Origin: Lachnospiraceae bacterium
GTDB taxonomy: Bacteria; Bacillota; Clostridia; Lachnospirales; Lachnospiraceae
Length of the DNA: 64,000 nucleotides
NCBI GenBank assembly: GCA_014803415.1
Contig: JAAVBZ010000024.1
Location: 26,771 to 90,770 of the forward strand
Reading direction: 5' to 3'
The notes under the pieces are model-generated. The model ran no database searches, was not told the DNA's origin, and saw only the letters and a program-made list of their open reading frames with translations. Below, one piece after another: positions 25,816-33,796 of this stretch (positions are counted from its first letter, which is position 1; every line of letters starts with the position of its first letter). Made by a program: the position numbers and the translations under genes.

Positions 25816-27112
25816 GAAACATAGTTTTAAAAGAATAATGGCTTTGGTTCTTACTACATTTATTTTGACGGCATGCGGACAACAGGAGGGAAAAGAGGAG
25901 ACCATAAGGATTCAAAGTAAAGCAGACGTAAGGCTCTTGGATTATCCGGGAGCAAGCTCTTTTGACCAGACATTAACGCAGGGGATCAATAATTTTGCAT
26001 ACAACATGTCAGCACATCTTGCAGAAAGCGGAGAAAATTATTTCTTTTCCCCGTATAGTATCTGTGTGGCGCTTAGCGTTCTTGATAATGCGGCGCAGGG
26101 AGAAACCAAAAGTCAGATGGAGTAGCTGCTGGGGATATCAAACCTTATGGACTGGAATATGCAGATGGAGCTATTTATGGAGATGGGGCAGAGTAAGAAG
26201 GCCTTGCTAACCAGTGCTAATTCTATCTGGATTGATCAAAGGTTTGAATTGTCGGAGGAATTATACGAAAATTACCTTCCCCTTGTGGAGAATTATTATC
26301 GTGCATCCATGTATCAGGCGGATTTTGCAAAGGATTCCGCAGAGGTAAAGAAACAGCTGGATCAGTGGGTTTCGGAAAATACGGACGGAATGATTGAAAG
26401 CTATGGTCAAGAGCCTGATGCCGATACTGTATTGGCATTAATGAATGCAGTTTATTTTTATGGGGAATGGAAATGGCCTTTTCATGCTGGTGCAAAACAG
26501 TGGATATTTTATGGAACCGAAGAGGAAAATGAGGTTGATGTGATGTTTCTGTCTGATTGCTGGATGCATTACTATGTCTCTGACGGGCTTCGGGCAATCA
26601 GCCTGCCTTATGGAAACGGAAGCAGGGTCATGAATATCCTGATTCCCGTAGGAAATGAGGAAGATCAGACGAAGGATTTTGAGCAGACAGCCGCAGGCAT
26701 ATTTGGGGCAATGAGCACGGAGCAAAAGAACAGCTTCTTGGATAATCTCTTAACAGGAGAAAAGAAATGGATTACGACAATCAGGCTTCCTAAGTTTAGT
26801 ATGGAGTATCGTGTTCCTCAGATGAGCAGTCTGTTACAGGAAATGGGAATGGAAAATGCCTTTAACGAGAGACTGGCAGATTTCCCGGGATTTGGGGAAA
26901 TCTATGTAACAGATGTAGCGCATAAGGCCAAAATTGAGGTGGATGAGCTTGGAAGCAGGGCAGCGGCGGTGGCGGACTCGTCAGCATCAACGGCTGAGGA
27001 GGAGCCGGAAATAGAAATTATCCATTTTATTGTAGACCAGCCCTTTTTATTTATGATACAGGATACGGAAACGGGGATCATTTTGTTTATGGGGCAGGTC
27101 AACAACCTATAA
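25799..27112 (+). pseudogene. Serpin lipoprotein interrupted by an in-frame TAG
   Basis: The frame starts at a GTG (25799) after GGGAGAAGGAAGC and encodes a lipoprotein signal (ALVLTTFILTAC). A serpin follows: FFSPYSICVALSVLDNAAQG, SANSIWIDQ, MNAVYFYGEWKWPF, the hinge DELGSRAAAVADSSAST and the C-terminal FIVDQPFLFMIQDTETGIIL. Codon 109 is TAG (26123-26125), in the helix where serpins read M-E-x-L-L-G; both sides are in the same frame, so a single base change (for example from CAG) explains it. A full product would have about 437 residues. Serpins inhibit serine proteases by trapping them in a covalent complex; gut bacteria use secreted ones against host or rival proteases. As written the gene gives a short fragment only. 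A sequencing error or recent mutation are both possible, since the rest of the frame is intact. Confidence 0.85.
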
Positions 27113-27128
27113 AGAGTAAAAATTTTAC

Positions 27129-27157
27129 TTGCATTTTATCGGAAGATATGGTAAATT
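27129..27157 (+). promoter_or_regulatory. Promoter of rplS
   Basis: TTGCAT, 17 bases, TAAATT. The predicted start is near 27163, giving a leader of about 70 bases before rplS. It would separate rplS from the serpin gene upstream. Confidence 0.55.
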
Positions 27158-27169
27158 ATTAACGTTGTG

Positions 27170-27220
27170 AAAATGAGATGGTCCTCTGTTACTTTTGTAT
27201 TAAGAACATCCAGTTGATTC
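27170..27220 (+). promoter_or_regulatory. Possible L19 leader element
   Basis: The rplS leader holds an imperfect stem: GATGGTCCT near 27177-27185 can pair in part with AAGAACATC near 27202-27210, just upstream of the AAGGAGG site. Position and form recall the L19 autoregulatory leader known from Firmicutes. This is a recollection of the motif, not an alignment. Confidence 0.35.
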
Positions 27221-27232
27221 AAGGAGGCAGAT

Positions 27233-27580
27233 ATGAACGATATTATTAAGAGCATTGAAGATGCACAGTTAAAGGCTGAAGTTGCAGCATTTAATGTAGG
27301 CGATACCGTTAAGGTATACGGTAAGATCAGAGAAGGAAACCATGAAAGAATCCAGATCTTTGAGGGAACTGTTTTAAAGAGACAGGGTACCGGTGCAAGA
27401 GAAACTTTCACGGTAAGAAAGACTTCTAACGGCGTTGGCGTTGAGAAGACATGGCCGGTACATTCTCCTAACGTTGAGAAGATCGAAGTAGTCCGCAGAG
27501 GTAAGGTAAGAAGAGCTAAACTTAACTACTTAAGAGGACGTGTAGGTAAGAAGGCTAAGGTTAAAGAACTTGTTAAATAA
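27233..27580 (+). CDS. rplS: Ribosomal protein bL19
   Basis: The protein has 115 residues, with the characteristic blocks [20 protein letters not shown] and [12 protein letters not shown]. It belongs to the 50S subunit at the interface with the 30S. The ATG follows AAGGAGGCAGAT. A strong terminator follows. In most genomes it directly follows trmD; here the serpin gene has come between them and rplS appears to have its own promoter. Confidence 0.98.
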   Translation: MNDIIKSIEDAQLKAEVAAFNVGDTVKVYGKIREGNHERIQIFEGTVLKRQGTGARETFTVRKTSNGVGVEKTWPVHSPNVEKIEVVRRGKVRRAKLNYLRGRVGKKAKVKELVK

Positions 27581-27591
27581 TTAGGAGCATT

Positions 27592-27632
27592 ACAAAAGGA
27601 CAGCTGCTTTTGCAATTGTCCTTTTGTTTTTA
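27592..27632 (+). terminator. Terminator after rplS
   Basis: An 11-pair perfect stem (ACAAAAGGACA with TGTCCTTTTGT) with a 14-base loop is followed by TTTTT. Confidence 0.9.
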
Positions 27633-27688
27633 TGCATTTTGTGATAAAATTAACATGAGTTTTTGCTGGATGAATTGGATGGTATAAT

Positions 27689-28273
27689 ATGGCAAGGAAA
27701 AAGGGATTAACTTTCTATGAAAAAGAAAAGAAAATAAGCAAGGCCATGGTGCGGGAAATCTTTATTACCATCTTCTTTGCACTTGTAGCTATTCTGATCG
27801 CCTTTGTCATTGTGTTTTCAATAGGAATGAAAGTAAGTTTTGTGGGGATTTCCATGGAGCCCGTTTTATATAATGGGCAGGAAGTTCTGATAGACAGATT
27901 TACTTACAGACTGCTGTCTCCGGGACGCGGAGACATTGTTGCATTTCTTCCCAACGGCAATAAAAATTCTCATTATTATCTGAAGCGGGTAGTAGGACTT
28001 CCAGGTGAGCGCGTTCAGATCATCGGTGGGTATGTGTATATCAACGGAGAACTGCTTGAAGAAGATGAAAGCTATGACAAGATTGCAGATCCCGGTATAG
28101 CGGAAAATGAGATCATTCTTGGAAGCGATGAGTTTTTTGTGCTCGGTGATAACAGAAATAACAGTGAAGACAGCCGTTCCGGTAATATCGGAGCAGTGAA
28201 GGAAGATACCATAGCAGGTAAAGCGTGGTTTCGTTTATCCTGTGAAGAAGAGGGAATGGGATTTATTAATTAG
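27689..28273 (+). CDS. lepB: Signal peptidase I (first copy)
   Basis: The protein has 194 residues with one N-terminal membrane helix (residues about 23-46). The catalytic serine lies in GISMEPVLYNG (Ser55) and the catalytic lysine in YLKRVVG (Lys99); the C-terminal GDNRNNSEDSR box is also present. It removes signal peptides from secreted proteins on the outer face of the membrane. The start codon directly follows a GGATGGTATAAT stretch, so the ribosome binding site is weak. It lies 19 bases upstream of ylqF/rbgA; a second signal peptidase gene follows that. Confidence 0.94.
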   Translation: MARKKGLTFYEKEKKISKAMVREIFITIFFALVAILIAFVIVFSIGMKVSFVGISMEPVLYNGQEVLIDRFTYRLLSPGRGDIVAFLPNGNKNSHYYLKRVVGLPGERVQIIGGYVYINGELLEEDESYDKIADPGIAENEIILGSDEFFVLGDNRNNSEDSRSGNIGAVKEDTIAGKAWFRLSCEEEGMGFIN

Positions 28274-28292
28274 AAGAACAGGCGGGTAATAT

Positions 28293-29144
28293 ATGAATTA
28301 TCAATGGTATCCGGGGCATATGATGAAAGCCAAGCGGATGATGCAGGAAAATATTAAGCTGATCGATCTGGTGATCGAACTGGTAGATGCACGTATTCCC
28401 ATGAGCAGCCGCAATCCTGATATTGATGAGATGTCTAAAAACAAATCCAGGATAATTCTTTTAAATAAGGTGGATCTGGCTGACGGGAAATACAATAAAG
28501 CATGGGCAGAGTATTTTAAGGGAAAAGGATTTTATGTACTTGAGATCAATTCTAAGACCGGAAACGGGATCAAGGCAATTCAGGGGCTGGTGCAGGAAGC
28601 ATGCAGTGAAAAGATAGAAAGAGACAGAAAAAGAGGAATTAAAAACCGTCCTGTGCGGGCTATGGTAGTTGGTATCCCCAATGTTGGCAAGTCAACTTTT
28701 ATTAATTCCTTTGCAGGAAAAGCCTGTACCAAAACAGGAAATAAACCGGGCGTAACCAAGGGCAAGCAATGGATCCGTCTTAATCAGAATCTGGAGCTTC
28801 TCGACACGCCGGGGATACTGTGGCCTCGTTTTGAAAATCAGGCAGTAGGAGAGAGACTTGCCATGATAGGTTCTATCAATGATGAGATCCTTCATGCTGA
28901 TGAGCTGGCGATGGCTATTATTCATTATTTGAAGGAAGAATATCCGGGTTTTATCGGAAAAAGATACGATATTGAAGAAACAGCGGATGATTATGATATA
29001 CTGAAAAGTATCTGTGTCAGCAGGGGATGTTTTCTGAAAGGGGCAGAGCCTGATACAGACAGGGCTTCCGGAATCGTGACAGAAGACTTCAGAAGCGGCA
29101 GGCTTGGCAGAATTACATTGGAACATCCGGAGGAGTGGCAGTGA
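28293..29144 (+). CDS. rbgA: Ribosome biogenesis GTPase RbgA (YlqF)
   Basis: The protein has 283 residues. It is a circularly permuted GTPase: the G4 motif (LLNKVDLAD) precedes G1 (GIPNVGKSTFIN) and G3 (LDTPGILW). The N-terminal MNYQWYPGHMMKAKRMM is a hallmark. It acts in a late step of 50S assembly, around L16 incorporation. In Bacillus the order is also lepB-like/rplS-rbgA-rnhB. Its stop codon overlaps the GTG of the next gene by four bases (GTGA). Confidence 0.96.
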   Translation: MNYQWYPGHMMKAKRMMQENIKLIDLVIELVDARIPMSSRNPDIDEMSKNKSRIILLNKVDLADGKYNKAWAEYFKGKGFYVLEINSKTGNGIKAIQGLVQEACSEKIERDRKRGIKNRPVRAMVVGIPNVGKSTFINSFAGKACTKTGNKPGVTKGKQWIRLNQNLELLDTPGILWPRFENQAVGERLAMIGSINDEILHADELAMAIIHYLKEEYPGFIGKRYDIEETADDYDILKSICVSRGCFLKGAEPDTDRASGIVTEDFRSGRLGRITLEHPEEWQ

Positions 29145-29680
29145 ATAAAGTATTGAAAGAAGTGCTGAGTACCAGCATATATTTATTAATTGTATTGGTT
29201 CTGACCTTTTTGATAGTGGCCTATGTGGGGCAAAGGACCAAGGTGAGCGGCAGTTCCATGGAGCCGACCTTAAGCGATGGAGATAATCTGATAGTGGATA
29301 AAATATCCTATCGTTTTTCAGAACCGGAGAGATTTGATATTATCGTATTTCCTTTCCGCTATAAGGAAAAGACTTATTACATCAAACGGATCATCGGACT
29401 TCCGGGAGAAACAGTCTATATAGATGAAGAGGGGAATATTTACATAGACGGAGAGATTCTTGAAGAAAATTACGGAAAAGAAACTATTCTGGATTCGGGC
29501 CGTGCTTATGAACCCATTACACTGGGACCCAATGAGTATTTTGTAATGGGAGATAACAGGAATAACAGTTCAGACAGCAGGGATCCGGTAGTAGGCAATA
29601 TTTACAGAAATGAATTTATAGGAAAAGCATGGATGCGGATATGGCCCCTGAATAAGCTGGGGATCGTTGAGCATCAGTAG
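29141..29680 (+). CDS. lepB: Signal peptidase I (second copy)
   Basis: The protein has 179 residues when started at the GTG at 29141, which has a GGAGGAG site seven bases upstream; an in-frame GTG six bases earlier overlaps that site and is less likely. One N-terminal membrane helix (YLLIVLVLTFLIVAYVG), catalytic serine in GSSMEPTL (Ser39) and lysine in YIKRIIG (Lys82). It differs clearly from the copy at 27689 (shorter N-terminus, different middle part), so the two are paralogues and not a recent duplication. They may divide secreted substrates between them. Confidence 0.93.
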   Translation: MNKVLKEVLSTSIYLLIVLVLTFLIVAYVGQRTKVSGSSMEPTLSDGDNLIVDKISYRFSEPERFDIIVFPFRYKEKTYYIKRIIGLPGETVYIDEEGNIYIDGEILEENYGKETILDSGRAYEPITLGPNEYFVMGDNRNNSSDSRDPVVGNIYRNEFIGKAWMRIWPLNKLGIVEHQ

Positions 29681-29694
29681 CAAAGGATGAGGAT

Positions 29695-30453
29695 ATGAGT
29701 CAGAGCATCGGAGAGATCAGGGAACTTTTTCAGGCAGCCGGAATAAAGGAGCTGCCTGAATTTGTAAATACATATGAACAGGATGAAAGATCCGGAGTTA
29801 TAAGTCTGGTTCAAAAGGCCAGGAAAAAAATGGAAGCATATGAAAAGGAACTGGACAGAACGGAGAAAATGAAAGTTTATGAAAAGGAGTATGCTTCCTA
29901 TTCTTATATCTGCGGCATTGATGAAGTGGGAAGGGGGCCCCTTGCCGGCCCGGTAGTTGCAGGAGCAGTTATTTTACCGAAAGATTGTGACATTTTATAT
30001 CTAAATGATTCCAAGCAGCTGTCCGAAAAAAAGAGAGAAGAGCTTTATGAGGTGATCATGGAAAAGGCGGTCGCTACGGGACTTGGATTTGTATCACCGG
30101 AAAGAATTGATGAGATCAATATTCTGCAGGCCACCTATGAAGCCATGAGGCAGGCCATATCCAGGCTGGATCCGGCACCGGATATCTTATTGAATGACGC
30201 CGTTACCATACCGCAGATCTCTATCAAGCAGGTTCCTATTATCAAAGGGGATGCCAAGAGTGTATCTATTGCGGCAGCCAGTATTATTGCCAAGGTAACA
30301 AGGGACAGACTGATGGTTCAGTATGACAGTATTTTCCCGGAATATGGCTTTGCATCCAATAAAGGATATGGCGCGGTAAGTCATATAGAAGCGCTGAAAA
30401 AATATGGTCCTACACCGATTCACAGAAAAAGCTTTATTAAGAATCTGCTTTAA
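29695..30453 (+). CDS. rnhB: Ribonuclease HII
   Basis: The protein has 252 residues. The catalytic core starts at about residue 72 (GIDEVGRGPLAGPVVAGAV, with the acidic pair Asp-Glu) and includes LNDSKQLSEKKREELYE and SIAAASIIAKVTRDR. The first 70 residues are an N-terminal extension as in Bacillus RNase HII. It removes ribonucleotides from DNA and RNA-DNA hybrids. The ATG follows AGGATGAGGAT. The position after rbgA is conserved in Firmicutes. Confidence 0.95.
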   Translation: MSQSIGEIRELFQAAGIKELPEFVNTYEQDERSGVISLVQKARKKMEAYEKELDRTEKMKVYEKEYASYSYICGIDEVGRGPLAGPVVAGAVILPKDCDILYLNDSKQLSEKKREELYEVIMEKAVATGLGFVSPERIDEINILQATYEAMRQAISRLDPAPDILLNDAVTIPQISIKQVPIIKGDAKSVSIAAASIIAKVTRDRLMVQYDSIFPEYGFASNKGYGAVSHIEALKKYGPTPIHRKSFIKNLL

Positions 30454-30479
30454 GTCAGATGGAAGTTTATGGAGGTTTT

Positions 30480-32099
30480 ATGAGACTTTCCTCATTGTTT
30501 GCACCGTCAAATCAAGCGCCTGTAGAAGGCAGCGGAAAAGATTCATCTTCGGTCGTGGAGCAGAATCTGAAAAACGGAATGGAGGAGATTGCCTCGAAAT
30601 CACCGGGGCAGTCAGTTACCGGAGAGGTCGTAGAAAGAAACGGAAATGATATTTTGATCGCAATCGGCAAGAACCAGATGCTGAGAGCAAGGCTTGACAG
30701 TAATGTGCCTATAGATGTGGGTCAGCAGATGTCCTTTACCATTAAAAATATGGGTGGTTCCAAGATAGTGCTAAGCCCTCTTTTTGCCAATACCGGAAAT
30801 GACCCTAATATTTCCAGGGCATTACAGATGGCAGGAATACCGGAAAATGAAACTTCAGTTCAAATGGTCCGTACCATGATGCAGGAAGGGATGGGGATTG
30901 ACAGAGAGTCCCTTTTTCGAATGATGCGCGCCATAAACACAAATCCCACGGCTGATCTGGAAACGGTGGTACAGCTTGTAAGACTGGGTATGCCCGTTAC
31001 GGAAAATACAGTTTTTCAAATGGAAGCATATAAGAATTATGATCATCAGATTACGGAAGGGCTTCTTGAGATAGCTGATACACTTACCGGGACTTTGGAA
31101 GAAATGATCGCTGCAGGGGACGGAGAGGAAAGTATTGCATTATTTCGGGAAGTGCTTTCTTTGCTGACTGAGGCAGAGCCTGAAAACACGGAAAAGATGA
31201 CAGATGAGACAGCACAGGCTGCCAGGGAATTGGAACAGGAAATAGGGAAGGAAACGGCTGAAACTGTTTCCCAGAGAGAAATGCCCCTTTCCGAAAAGGA
31301 AATGACGTCGCTTACCGATGGACTTTTACGGGCCGGAATGCCGGAAGAATTTGTAAAAGCTTTTGCATCAGGAGAACTTTCCTCAAAGGAACTTCTTGGC
31401 AGGCTGAATGAATTGCTCCTAAAAGATGATCTGACAAGGGCACAGAGAGAAAGTATTACGCATCTGATCGGCGGCAAAGAACTAAACAAGCTGGTTAAAA
31501 ATGAAATGATGGAGCAATGGCTGGTCGCACCGGAAGATGTGGCCCAAAATAACAAAATGGAAAATTTGTATGAGCGGTTAAATCACCAGATGAACCGTTT
31601 CAATCAGGCGCTGGAGCAGATGACTAAAACCGATACGCCTCTTGGCAAGGCAGTTTCCAATCTGTCCGGAAATATAGACTTTATGAACCAGTTAAATCAG
31701 ATGTTTACCTATATCCAGATCCCTTTAAAACTTCAGGGACGTGAAGCCAACGGGGAGCTATATGTTTATACCAATAAGAAAAATCTGGCTAAAAAGGATG
31801 GAGAGGTCAGCGCTCTTCTTCATCTTGATATGGAGCATCTGGGAAGTGTAGATATCCATGTTTCCATGAAGGACAGCAATGTTTCAACCAAGTTTTATTT
31901 AAGGGATGACAGTGCTCTTGATCTGATCGCCGATCATATTGATATTTTGAATGAACGGCTGAATAAAAGAGGATATTCCATGAATGCCTCGTTTGTAAAA
32001 AAGGGAGAAGAAGATTCCGATAATGTGATGGAAGAAATATTGAAACAGAATAAAAATATTTCTGTTCTGTCAGGATATTCTTTTGATGCCAGAGCGTGA
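30480..32099 (+). CDS. FliK-like hook-length-control domain protein (YlqG-like)
   Basis: The protein has 539 residues. The start at 30480 follows ATGGAGGTTTT; the longer frame begins in the ribosome binding region. The N-terminal part is acidic and polar with several helices, and residues about 415-520 look like the C-terminal domain of flagellar hook-length regulator FliK: MEHLGSVDIHVSMKDSNVST, followed by LIADHIDILNERLNKRGYSM. It contains no signal peptide. The Bacillus gene at this place (ylqG, after rnhB) is of the same kind. The next gene resembles the C-terminal part of FlhB, the FliK partner in the flagellar export switch, but no flagellar gene lies near. The function is unknown. Confidence 0.65.
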   Translation: MRLSSLFAPSNQAPVEGSGKDSSSVVEQNLKNGMEEIASKSPGQSVTGEVVERNGNDILIAIGKNQMLRARLDSNVPIDVGQQMSFTIKNMGGSKIVLSPLFANTGNDPNISRALQMAGIPENETSVQMVRTMMQEGMGIDRESLFRMMRAINTNPTADLETVVQLVRLGMPVTENTVFQMEAYKNYDHQITEGLLEIADTLTGTLEEMIAAGDGEESIALFREVLSLLTEAEPENTEKMTDETAQAARELEQEIGKETAETVSQREMPLSEKEMTSLTDGLLRAGMPEEFVKAFASGELSSKELLGRLNELLLKDDLTRAQRESITHLIGGKELNKLVKNEMMEQWLVAPEDVAQNNKMENLYERLNHQMNRFNQALEQMTKTDTPLGKAVSNLSGNIDFMNQLNQMFTYIQIPLKLQGREANGELYVYTNKKNLAKKDGEVSALLHLDMEHLGSVDIHVSMKDSNVSTKFYLRDDSALDLIADHIDILNERLNKRGYSMNASFVKKGEEDSDNVMEEILKQNKNISVLSGYSFDARA

Positions 32100-32128
32100 G
32101 ACAGTGGAGATAGGAAGGATAGTTTACC

Positions 32129-32419
32129 ATGAAGGAAAAAAAGAATAAGCCAAAGCAGGCCATAGCCCTTTCCTATAATCCGGAGGAAGATGCGCCTAAA
32201 GTCATAGCTTCCGGCAGGGGAGCACTGGCTGAAAGAATCATTGAAAAAGCAAAAGAAGCAGAAGTTCCTGTACACAGAGATGATTCTCTTGCGGAGACAC
32301 TGTCAAGACTTGAAATCGGTGAGATGATTCCTCCGGAACTCTATGAAGTAGTGGCAGAAATACTGATCTTTGTAGACGCCATGGATAAAATTAAAGCTAA
32401 AATGGATAAGAACAGGTAA
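32129..32419 (+). CDS. FlhB C-terminal-domain-like protein (YlqH-like)
   Basis: The protein has 96 residues. It matches the cytoplasmic FlhB/YscU C-terminal fragment that remains after self-cleavage: AIALSYNPEEDAPKVIASGR, then AERIIEKAKEAEVPVHRDD and GEMIPPELYEVVAEILIFV. The NPTH cleavage site itself and the FlhB membrane part are missing. Such stand-alone proteins (YlqH in Bacillus) follow a FliK-like gene after rnhB in many Firmicutes, with or without flagella. It is inferred to bind the product of the preceding gene. The ATG follows AGGAAGGATAGTTTACC. Confidence 0.8.
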   Translation: MKEKKNKPKQAIALSYNPEEDAPKVIASGRGALAERIIEKAKEAEVPVHRDDSLAETLSRLEIGEMIPPELYEVVAEILIFVDAMDKIKAKMDKNR

Positions 32420-32430
32420 GGATAATTTAT

Positions 32431-32805
32431 TTGAATCATGTAGAGATCGGAAAGAACTATGAGGAGAAGGCGGCTCTGTTTTTGGAAAAACAGGGTTTCA
32501 GGATTCTTGAAAGAAATTTCAGATGCAGGCAGGGAGAAGTGGATATTATAGGTATTCATGAAAACTGCCTTGTGTTTGTTGAGGTAAAGTACAGGAAAAA
32601 TACCGGGGCAGGTATGCCGGAGGAAGCGGTCGGAGTGCAAAAGCAGAGTAAGATCTGTAAAACCTCCGATTATTTTCGTATGGGACACAGACAGTATGCT
32701 CATTTGCAGGTAAGATATGATGTGGTGGCAGTGCTTTCCGATGAGATCAGATGGCACCCAAATGCTTTTTTCTATCAGACCGCAAAGAACGGGATAAGCT
32801 GGTAG
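32431..32805 (+). CDS. yraN: YraN family (UPF0102) endonuclease-like protein
   Basis: The protein has 124 residues, starting at a TTG (32431) after AAGGAT; there is no suitable ATG and the family N-terminus (GKNYEEKAALFLEKQGFRIL) begins here. The nuclease-like core RQGEVDIIGI and FVEVKYRK has the D-(ExK) arrangement of the restriction-endonuclease fold. The family is widespread and often lies near rnhB; a role in DNA repair or recombination is supposed but not shown. Spacing to the preceding gene is 11 bases, consistent with one operon. Confidence 0.88.
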   Translation: MNHVEIGKNYEEKAALFLEKQGFRILERNFRCRQGEVDIIGIHENCLVFVEVKYRKNTGAGMPEEAVGVQKQSKICKTSDYFRMGHRQYAHLQVRYDVVAVLSDEIRWHPNAFFYQTAKNGISW

Positions 32806-32843
32806 AAATGGTGTGATATTCAGCAGAAATCAGGAGAAATGTT

Positions 32844-33719
32844 ATGTCAGAGCAAAAAAATAATTTTGAGAAATTAAAACGAAAACCGGGAAAGACGGTT
32901 CTGATGCAGAAGAGAAAGGGAGAGGTGGAATATCTCTCCTTTCCCCATTTAGCAGAAACAGGTCTGGTAGATCATCTTTTTACCACCAGAAGAGGCGGCG
33001 TCAGTCAGGGGATTTTTGCTTCCATGAATGTAAGTTACACAAGAGGTGATGATAAAGCGGCCGTGGATGAAAATTACAGAAGGATCGCAGAAGTATTTGA
33101 TGAGGTACCTGACAGTATCGTATGTTCAGACCAGACACATACGACGAATATCCGTCTTGTTACCAAGGAAGACAGAGGAAAAGGCGTTACAAGAAAAAAA
33201 GATTATACGGATATAGACGGCCTTATAACGAATGAACCAGGCGTGATTCTGGCTACTTTTTATGCGGACTGCGTGCCGTTGTTTTTTGTTGATATGGAAA
33301 ATAAGGCAATCGGACTCAGCCATTCAGGGTGGAAAGGCACTGTCCATAAAATGGGGGAGGCAACGTTAAAAGCTATGAAAGAGGCTTTTGGAACCAGGCC
33401 GGAAAAGGTAAAAGCGGCGATCGGGCCTTCTATCTGTCAGGACTGTTATGAAGTAAGCAGCGATGTGGCTGAGCAGTTTGAGAAGACTTTTAAAAATCAT
33501 GTTGGAGAAATATTAAAACCAGGCAGCGCAGAGGGAAAGTATCAGCTGGATCTATGGAGGGCCAATGAGATCATTTTGCGTGGGGCAGGTATTCTCCCTG
33601 AAAATCTGGAGGTGACGGATGTCTGTACCTGCTGTAATAAAGATTATTTGTTCTCACACAGAGGAAGTCAGGGAAAAAGAGGAAATCTGGGAGCTTTCAT
33701 GGAATTAAGGAAATCTTAA
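32844..33719 (+). CDS. pgeF: Peptidoglycan editing factor PgeF (YfiH, laccase domain)
   Basis: The protein has 291 residues. It has the metal-ligand pattern of the family: SDQTHTTNIR, FYADCVPLFFVD, LSHSGWKGTVHKMG and, at the end, CTCCNKDYLFSHRG. Homologues act on purine nucleosides (phosphorolysis or deamination) and, in Escherichia coli, PgeF prevents wrong amino acids in peptidoglycan precursors; which applies here is not evident. The first 30 residues (before VEYLSFPHLAETGLVDHLFT) are an unconserved extension. The ATG is preceded by CAGGAGAAATGTT. Confidence 0.88.
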   Translation: MSEQKNNFEKLKRKPGKTVLMQKRKGEVEYLSFPHLAETGLVDHLFTTRRGGVSQGIFASMNVSYTRGDDKAAVDENYRRIAEVFDEVPDSIVCSDQTHTTNIRLVTKEDRGKGVTRKKDYTDIDGLITNEPGVILATFYADCVPLFFVDMENKAIGLSHSGWKGTVHKMGEATLKAMKEAFGTRPEKVKAAIGPSICQDCYEVSSDVAEQFEKTFKNHVGEILKPGSAEGKYQLDLWRANEIILRGAGILPENLEVTDVCTCCNKDYLFSHRGSQGKRGNLGAFMELRKS

Positions 33720-33796
33720 TCTTTTTCCTAAGAAACACTTAAAAATTATATGTTTAACTATAGGCAAAGCAGCAGATTTATTGTGGGAGGTATGAA

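Noticed and set aside
26123-26125. Pyrrolysine or general amber suppression at the serpin TAG
   Set aside because: TAG ends other genes in the window (for example at 672, 1776 and 25815), so it is an ordinary stop codon here and no suppressor tRNA was seen.
26103-26160. Frameshift in the serpin gene
   Set aside because: Both parts are in the same frame and the coding sequence continues on either side of one TAG, so the defect is a nonsense codon and not a shift.
27683-27688. TATAAT directly before the first lepB start codon
   Set aside because: It ends at the ATG, no -35 sits 16-18 bases upstream (the nearest candidate leaves 14), so it would not give a usable transcript with a leader.
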